Of a stretch of 64,000 nt of DNA, positions 58,766 through 64,000 are shown piece by piece (position 1 is the stretch's first letter; each line of letters opens with the position of its first letter). Location of the stretch: the NCBI GenBank assembly GCA_902768715.1, contig CACXMH010000003.1, positions 1 through 64,000 of the forward strand, in the 5' to 3' direction. The position numbers and the translations under genes are program-made. Under the pieces are notes generated by a model, which did not search any database, was not told the origin of the DNA, and saw only the letters and a program-made list of their open reading frames with translations. The DNA is from Fibrobacter succinogenes. GTDB lineage: Bacteria; Fibrobacterota; Fibrobacteria; Fibrobacterales; Fibrobacteraceae.

Positions 58766-60394
58766 CTAGTAAATCAGCTTGAAATCATCCAGGAACAGCT
58801 GTGAATTTTCGCCACCACGGAATCTTTCATCTTTCACAAAGGCATTTCCGCCATCGGCCACATAGGCAAAAGCCGATGAGGCGAACATCACGCGGATTGA
58901 AGCCACGTCTTCATCGCCAGAGCCCACTCCCGCTAAATCAGAAAAGCCCGTGTACCCTGCAGAAAGCAACCCATTATCACTGCCGTAGTCCAGATTCACC
59001 GTCTGCGATGTCCAATCATTGACAGAGCTAGATTCCGTAATAACTCCGGAAGCGACAATCTTGTTGTCTGCACTCACCAGAACTACGTATATCAAGGCCC
59101 TTTGCGGGTAAGTTTCATTGGAATTATTCTCATGAACATACTTATATCGAATTTCAAAGGCACTAGGTCTAGCGGCAAACGGTTGTCCGTGGCTCATATA
59201 CTGGGAGAAATCGGCCGGATCGCCATCACTATCATTGGTGGCCTTATAGATGTAGCTACAATCCGTTCCCGAAAAGTACCCTGCATAATAGAAGCCACCC
59301 GCCATTTTCCATGCGAGTATACCCTTACTCACAGAAATCGTTGACAGCTCCGCATACAGGGTTTCAGATTCTGATTTGAAGACCAAATTTGCTTTTGACG
59401 AATAGCTTGTAATCAGGTTCACTTTAGCTGATGCCGCCATAGCATCGCTGGTAGTGGCCCAGAAATCATTACGAACGCTAAAGTCAGAACCGGGAAGCTG
59501 TACTCCTGCCACTACGGTATAAGTAGCCACATTTCCCTCATCATCTTCAAACTCCATTTCTACCGGCCGACGCAAGTCGTTCGTCGTATCCAATGGAATC
59601 AACTGCACTTTTGAAAGGTCTGCCCCATAAGGCATTTCCACATATATCTTGGAACCTGACAGAGACATGCTCCTTCCATTGACCACATCCAAGTCCTCAA
59701 GTTTCACCGTCTGCGGAACAGGTGTTGCGCTGCTACTGGATGAGTTTTCGGATGATTCAGCTTCAACAGAACTGCTGCTAGAACCGGCTTCAACAGACGT
59801 GGAAGATTCAGGAACAGCTTCTGAAGAGGAACCTGTTGAGGAATTCGGTGAAGAGCCCGATGAAGCGCCAGATAAATCACTCGAAGATTCCGAGTTCTCG
59901 CCACTAGACGAACTATTTTCAGAAACAGATGAACCCGGATTTGAAGCTCCAGACGAGCCATTACTGGAATTGGAAGACTTGGGCGTCTCGGGCAATTTCC
60001 ATACCACCAGCCAAACGCCAACAATCCTGTTGTAAGAATCCAGCGCCACGATAGAGACCTGATTCGTATCCGCTGTCGAAATGACCGTACCAGGCAACAG
60101 TTTTTCACCCAAGGCAGGGTCTACCATATCATCATCGGCAGCCAAATACAGGGCAGAACTTCCCGGAAGAGCAAGAGAATCAATAACCAGGGAATCTAGC
60201 CAACCCTTTGCTGATTTCACATAGATTACCTTATTCCTTTTGTCTAAGGAATCCACCGTCCACCCCGAAAGCTTCAACTCCATCTCCTCCGAAATTTTTT
60301 CTTCCGGAAACAGCGGAGTATCGGATTCCTCCGAACAGCCCACTACCAGCAGGCTGAACAAGGCAACAACACCAGCAAAAACAAGTTTTCTCAT
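58766..60394 (-). CDS. PCMD-domain surface lipoprotein with Ser-rich linker
   Basis: 542 aa. Lipobox LLVVGC. Residues about 20-145 are a small globular region (LKLSGWTVDSLDKRNKVIYV, VWLVVWKLPETP), then a 90-residue Ser/Glu linker of the type common in Fibrobacter surface proteins, then the PCMD domain (VNGRSMSLSGSKIYVEMPYG, GSDFSVRNDFWATTSDAMAA, HGQPFAARPSAFEIRYKYV, IRVMFASSAFAYVADG). AGGAGG precedes the ATG. Paired with a second PCMD gene 4 nt downstream. Confidence 0.85.
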   Translation of the reverse strand: MRKLVFAGVVALFSLLVVGCSEESDTPLFPEEKISEEMELKLSGWTVDSLDKRNKVIYVKSAKGWLDSLVIDSLALPGSSALYLAADDDMVDPALGEKLLPGTVISTADTNQVSIVALDSYNRIVGVWLVVWKLPETPKSSNSSNGSSGASNPGSSVSENSSSSGENSESSSDLSGASSGSSPNSSTGSSSEAVPESSTSVEAGSSSSSVEAESSENSSSSSATPVPQTVKLEDLDVVNGRSMSLSGSKIYVEMPYGADLSKVQLIPLDTTNDLRRPVEMEFEDDEGNVATYTVVAGVQLPGSDFSVRNDFWATTSDAMAASAKVNLITSYSSKANLVFKSESETLYAELSTISVSKGILAWKMAGGFYYAGYFSGTDCSYIYKATNDSDGDPADFSQYMSHGQPFAARPSAFEIRYKYVHENNSNETYPQRALIYVVLVSADNKIVASGVITESSSVNDWTSQTVNLDYGSDNGLLSAGYTGFSDLAGVGSGDEDVASIRVMFASSAFAYVADGGNAFVKDERFRGGENSQLFLDDFKLIY

Positions 60395-60403
60395 CGTCGC
60401 CTC

Positions 60404-61393
60404 CTAGAAGAAATAGACCAAAGAGAAATCTAGGGCCAAGAGGTTGATGGTGAAATTCACAATGTTATAGACCAGCCTGCTATGGCTTTCGCCATTTTCT
60501 TCCACATCCACGACGCTAGTACTTAGACCCAGAAGCCCCACAGAGGTTTCAAAGGCAAAACGGCTCAACACCATAATGCAGATACCAGGATTTAGGCCCG
60601 CCTTGATAGTCCAAGTCTTGTTGCGGGTCTTGTCCATCTCTTCGCCATCATCGGTCTGGGACATTCCGTAGGAATACTGGACCAATACGGAGGTTTCGTT
60701 GAAAAAGTAGAGGCTCTTAGAGTCCATGACCTTCAGGTAGTTTTTCAAGAAGGGCTGGACAAAAAATCCGTTGCTCATATACTTACGGCGCTGCTTGACA
60801 TCGGCAATATCTTCCAGCAAGGAAAAATCCACATCCAGCCAGGTACGGGAATAGCCGAAATGGGCACCAACGGCCAAGGCATCCTTGATAAAGTAGCCTC
60901 CAAAAGCCTGAACCGTAAACATATATCCATCGGCCTCATACACATCCCCGATAATGACATTCAGTGCATCGTCTTCCGTGTTCGCCTGAATCAAGGACAA
61001 GGTGGCACCACCAAGAATATGCCCGGCAGAAATCGCTTCGTCGGGGGACACAGGGTAAAGTTCGTCCAAAAGGCCGCCTGATTGTTGCTTCTGTGCAGAA
61101 TCCTGCACCACTACATCCTTGGAGGAATCCTGTGGAGCTTCATTTTCCTGGCTTGGAGCCTCTGGTTTGGGTTCTTGGGGCGTAGAAGCCAGGTTCAAAA
61201 CATCTTCTTGCTCCGTCTCCGAAACAATCGCGGATTCCTGACCAGCCGCTTCCTGAACCTGTTCCTGCAAGTTGTCACTTACCTGCTCCGACACACCCTG
61301 AACAGACTCCTGAGCAACGGTGTCCTGCTCCTGACCGTAAACCCAAACGGCACAAGCAAACAACAGTATTAACAAAATAAGCCGTTTCATCAT
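60404..61393 (-). CDS. Outer-membrane protein with Gln/Glu-rich N-terminal region
   Basis: 329 aa (or 328 from the second ATG). Signal peptide ends AVWVYGQ. Residues 22-115 are rich in Gln, Glu and Ser. The rest (about 120-329) shows alternating beta segments (GGATLSLIQANTEDDALN, GYFIKDALAVGAHFGYSRT, FNETSVLVQYSYGMSQTD) and ends in LLALDFSLVYFF, with the terminal Phe of outer-membrane barrels. Part of the five-gene surface operon; it could be the membrane partner of the two PCMD lipoproteins. No strong SD. Confidence 0.7.
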   Translation of the reverse strand: MMKRLILLILLFACAVWVYGQEQDTVAQESVQGVSEQVSDNLQEQVQEAAGQESAIVSETEQEDVLNLASTPQEPKPEAPSQENEAPQDSSKDVVVQDSAQKQQSGGLLDELYPVSPDEAISAGHILGGATLSLIQANTEDDALNVIIGDVYEADGYMFTVQAFGGYFIKDALAVGAHFGYSRTWLDVDFSLLEDIADVKQRRKYMSNGFFVQPFLKNYLKVMDSKSLYFFNETSVLVQYSYGMSQTDDGEEMDKTRNKTWTIKAGLNPGICIMVLSRFAFETSVGLLGLSTSVVDVEENGESHSRLVYNIVNFTINLLALDFSLVYFF

Positions 61394-61415
61394 TTAAAAG
61401 ATAAAAAAATTTCGC

Positions 61416-62018
61416 TTATTTTTCTTTGTATCTCAAATATAATCCCTCTACATACGAAAGAAACGCCTTAAAAAGGGACAACCCCTCAAGACTATCGGAA
61501 AAATATTCCACGTCAATGTTCCCTGGGGCAGAAACATCCGCATTCTCCATGTCGGCGGTAACCTGCACATAGTTGGAAGGGTCGGCTACTACCAGCACCA
61601 GCATCGTATAGTCGCTTGCAACAGGCACTATGAATTCCAGCACAAAATCCAGTACCAGACGGCGATTCTTCACCGAGGCCTTAAAAGAGAGGAACTTTCC
61701 TGCCTTCAAGAACTCCGAACCGCTTTGGATGTAATTGAAATAATTCGACTTGGCGGCTTCGCCCAAGACAACTGGCTTCAGCGCTTCGCTTTCGCTGGCC
61801 GACAGATTTCCATCGCCGTCCTTATCTACAGAGGCAATGGTAGCGGCGCTATAGACCTCGTCGTAAACCCAATGGTTCTGGACGCCCGAGAGCCCTTTCT
61901 CATTAAAAAGGACCTTGACCGTAGCATCAACAAACACATGAGGGTGGGCCATGGCCACAGAGGCGCACAACCCGAAAAACAAAAGAAAAAATTTAGAACG
62001 CAAGAACAAATCCCGCAA
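61416..62018 (-). CDS. DUF1007-family periplasmic protein
   Basis: 200 aa if started at the TTG at 62018; TTGs at 62009 and 62003 are alternatives. Signal peptide ends VAMAHPHVFVD, and HPHVF with WVYDEVYSAATI is the DUF1007 hallmark. A canonical 12-residue EF-hand loop (DKDGDGNLSASE) follows. In many bacteria DUF1007 genes flank a nickel/cobalt exporter (NicO/RcnA); none is here. Its start overlaps the end of the PEGA gene by up to 26 nt. Confidence 0.8.
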   Translation of the reverse strand: MRDLFLRSKFFLLFFGLCASVAMAHPHVFVDATVKVLFNEKGLSGVQNHWVYDEVYSAATIASVDKDGDGNLSASESEALKPVVLGEAAKSNYFNYIQSGSEFLKAGKFLSFKASVKNRRLVLDFVLEFIVPVASDYTMLVLVVADPSNYVQVTADMENADVSAPGNIDVEYFSDSLEGLSLFKAFLSYVEGLYLRYKEK

Positions 62019-63675
62019 CCAAAAGACCTATTCCCACAGCACCTAAACCAATGCCTATGCCAGCCTTGGTGTCGCCCTTCTTATTCAGGTCGTGGTTGTC
62101 CTTTACCATTTTCTTGGTATCAGGACTTTCGAAGGCAGACATTCCGTATGCCTTCTTTTTCTTGGCCGCGTCATCCCAATCCTTTTCGGCCAAGTACCAC
62201 ATGACGCCACCTGCAATAATGGGAACGATGGAGCTCCACAACAGGCCGCGCCCAATGCGACGCTTGCTGCGTTCGTCATTAAAGGCGTTCTGTTCTTCAA
62301 TCAAGGCAAGGTCGTCCAGAATAGGTTCCATTTCCACGTTAATCAGGTTCGGCATGAACGCCTTGATTTCGGTGACAATGGTGGTATCGCGGTAGCCAAC
62401 CTTTCTAAAGTAAAGGCTGGTCTTTGCCTGGGGGCGAATTCCATCTACCACCACATCTGTCATGTAGTGGGGCATGATATTCACCGTAGGCACCTCGTTG
62501 ATGAACACTTCTACCGCTTCGGGGTCGGTGTTCAGGGTCAACCTGGTGGAGGGACGTTCAACAGGAATTTCTATGCGGTTTAGGCTGTCGGAATTGATGC
62601 GGACCACGGCCGTTCCCCACCATTCTACGCCTTTCAGCACCTGCATCACCGAAATGGTGTACTTGCCCGGTGCAATACGCTTGATGGTATCCGGCGCCAC
62701 CTGCTTGATAGGAATGCCATTCACGAACAGGGAGCAAGCCGCAGGAACAGATGTTACAAAGAGGTTTGCGCTTCCGGGCGGGTAAAGTTCCAGATCCTCT
62801 TCGTCATCCACGTATTCGGGAACAAGGTAGTCCGAAAGGCCCAAATCTATCATCTCGTCGTCTTCCATGTTATAGAGACGGCGCAGGTCCAGACGGTATA
62901 TCTTGATGAAGGGGTTCGCGGAATCGGCGGCGATACTATCTTGGATTTCTTGCTGGCGGATTTCCTCTTCAACGCGGGCAATTTCTTCCAGCTTCATACG
63001 GGTGTCTTCTTTCTGAAGGGCAGTCTCGAAGTCGTCGTCAGCGCCGTCATCCACCTCTTCCTGGGGCTGTTCCTGGGGTTGTTCGGCAGGAGTGGTGTCC
63101 GCCACGGCAACGGGGACTACCGGTGCAGGAGTCGCCACGGAATCGGCTTCTTCATCCTCTTCCTCCTGATGCTGGCCATTGCTTTCTTCCATGGCGGCAA
63201 TGGTTTCTTCTTGCAACTTTTCCAGAGTCTTCTGTTCGTCGGCATTGGGGCGCTTTAAGTAAACCGTATCTTTTTCAATCTTTATAAAGATGGCCTCTTG
63301 CTCCACAGAATCACCCATAATCCAGTAACGAACGGGAACTTCACGGCCTACGGTTGGCTTAGGTGTCGTATCTGCTGGAACTTTTGCGCTATCCAGCTTT
63401 GCAAAGGGATCGGCAGGCTTTTCGGCAGGTTTTGCCGCAGCTTCGGCAGCTGGGGCAGTCTCAACCGCAGGAGCAGTCTCAACCGCAGGAGCGGGAGATT
63501 CTGGCTCCGACACTTCTGCGGGAGCAGGGGCTGCCTGGGTAGGCGATTCGGCAACAGCGGCAGGAGCCTCTTGGGCAGGAGTCTGCCCGGCATCATTATC
63601 CCAGTCGTCTTCGTCGGCCAAGGCGGGCAACGCCGTCACAAAGGCCAAAAAGAGCACACAAATACGATTCCACAT
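61993..63675 (-). CDS. PEGA-domain secreted/envelope protein
   Basis: 560 aa. Signal peptide ends LPALADED. Residues 22-115 are an Ala/Pro/Glu-rich low-complexity linker. A middle acidic region (115-250) includes a predicted coiled coil. Two PEGA-type beta modules lie at about 295-370 (LFVTSVPAACSLFVNGIPIK, IAPGKYTISVM) and 375-450 (LTLNTDPEAVEVFINEVPT, FRKVGYRDTTIVTEI). The C-terminus has one membrane helix (IGIGLGAVGIGLLVAGFVLAF, read in parts), so it may be anchored at both ends. Start of the five-gene operon. Confidence 0.82.
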   Translation of the reverse strand: MWNRICVLFLAFVTALPALADEDDWDNDAGQTPAQEAPAAVAESPTQAAPAPAEVSEPESPAPAVETAPAVETAPAAEAAAKPAEKPADPFAKLDSAKVPADTTPKPTVGREVPVRYWIMGDSVEQEAIFIKIEKDTVYLKRPNADEQKTLEKLQEETIAAMEESNGQHQEEEDEEADSVATPAPVVPVAVADTTPAEQPQEQPQEEVDDGADDDFETALQKEDTRMKLEEIARVEEEIRQQEIQDSIAADSANPFIKIYRLDLRRLYNMEDDEMIDLGLSDYLVPEYVDDEEDLELYPPGSANLFVTSVPAACSLFVNGIPIKQVAPDTIKRIAPGKYTISVMQVLKGVEWWGTAVVRINSDSLNRIEIPVERPSTRLTLNTDPEAVEVFINEVPTVNIMPHYMTDVVVDGIRPQAKTSLYFRKVGYRDTTIVTEIKAFMPNLINVEMEPILDDLALIEEQNAFNDERSKRRIGRGLLWSSIVPIIAGGVMWYLAEKDWDDAAKKKKAYGMSAFESPDTKKMVKDNHDLNKKGDTKAGIGIGLGAVGIGLLVAGFVLAF

Positions 63676-63692
63676 ATTTCAAAGATATATTA

Positions 63693-64000
63693 TTAAAAGC
63701 CTTCCGTTCGGGGCTTTTTTTGGATTTTTGCACAATAAATAGGCCCAGAACCGTTTGTCCTGTCGGGCAAGATGTGCACGCCCAACGACCTGCGGTCTGC
63801 ACCTTCCGGAATATCCAGGATTTCAACAGCACAAGCCTCGGGGCGTTTTTTCAGGATTCTTGAAACCACACCATCGTTTTCCAGGGGAGAAAGAGCACAA
63901 GTGCCATACACAAGAATTCCACCGGGGCGTAGCGCATCGATGGCCGAAGCCAAAAGGGAGCCCTGTTCCACCGCAAGTCTCTTGATCCGCTTCGCAGACC
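63693..64000 (-). CDS. rsmB: RsmB/NOP-family 16S rRNA m5C methyltransferase, C-terminal part
   Basis: Truncated by the right edge. The visible 101 residues (KRIKRLAVEQGSLLASAI, LRPGGILVYGTCALSPLEND, VVSRILKKRP) are the end of a RsmB-like SAM methyltransferase: TC before ALSPLEN is one of the catalytic Cys motifs. Family-level identity is safe; RsmB versus RsmF cannot be decided from this end. An internal GTG at 63971 is not a start. Confidence 0.8.
   Translation of the reverse strand, partial: SAKRIKRLAVEQGSLLASAIDALRPGGILVYGTCALSPLENDGVVSRILKKRPEACAVEILDIPEGADRRSLGVHILPDRTNGSGPIYCAKIQKKPRTEGF

Noticed and set aside
1-64000. tRNA or rRNA genes
   Set aside because: No cloverleaf with GTTCRANYC was found in any intergenic stretch; I cannot exclude a divergent one without a scan.

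Overview
The window looks like chromosomal DNA of a Fibrobacter species (phylum Fibrobacterota). The evidence is a lipoprotein ending in the FISUMP domain (the paralogous domain named after Fibrobacter succinogenes), Ser-rich linkers in surface proteins, PCMD and PEGA domain lipoproteins, and moderately GC-rich genes. This is inferred from protein content; no rRNA or tRNA gene was found to confirm it.

Layout. 1-2.3 kb: dispersed repeats around the FISUMP lipoprotein gene. 2.3-11.2 kb: miaA, a divergent polysaccharide deacetylase, pdxJ, truA, a membrane protein, a degenerate GGDEF protein, and a radical SAM/DUF2344 gene interrupted by one in-frame stop. 11.3-16 kb: an outer-membrane-type protein behind a perfect sigma70 promoter, an NlpC/P60 lipoprotein, pheA and maeB. 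16.1-20.1 kb: a Trm112-like protein, a long acidic TPR protein with repeated motifs, and a PilT ATPase. 20.2-27.0 kb: a glycosylation-type run (DUF2723 GT-C protein and three GT2 enzymes) behind nusB. 27.1-30.9 kb: riboflavin genes ribH, ribBA, ribE and ribD. 31.1-36 kb: rhodanese lipoprotein, PAS-only membrane protein, two envelope proteins and an M23 peptidase. 36.3-46.7 kb: DUF349 protein, Sua5/TsaC, DUF3332 lipoprotein, an active-looking diguanylate cyclase, a metzincin lipoprotein and comEC. 46.7-48.2 kb: a small accessory island with a frameshifted BrnA-like antitoxin gene, an AT-rich lipoprotein gene flanked by 35-bp direct repeats, and composite non-coding repeats. 48.2-56.4 kb: hisC-hisN, an envelope protein, clpB and trxA-hisF-tldD. 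56.4-63.7 kb: a five-gene surface operon (PEGA, DUF1007, outer-membrane protein, two PCMD lipoproteins). The right edge cuts an RsmB-type rRNA methyltransferase gene.

Most of the window is housekeeping and envelope genes in short operons. The unusual part is the intergenic DNA. It carries several families of structured or low-complexity repeats. One is a roughly 260-bp element with a large stem-loop that shows a compensatory base change. Another is a family of GATCC...GGATGAC hairpins whose right arm is also copied in tandem next to the hairpin. Other hairpins sit nested inside the loops of these and other hairpins. There are also telomere-like 14-bp tandem units and imperfect TGTG/CACA hairpins. 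A separate ~60-bp promoter/leader/start-codon element occurs three times, and two of its copies bracket the AT-rich gene. These repeats and that bracketed gene are the best candidates for something undescribed.

Limits: everything was read by eye. Protein families were recognised from motifs, not from searches.
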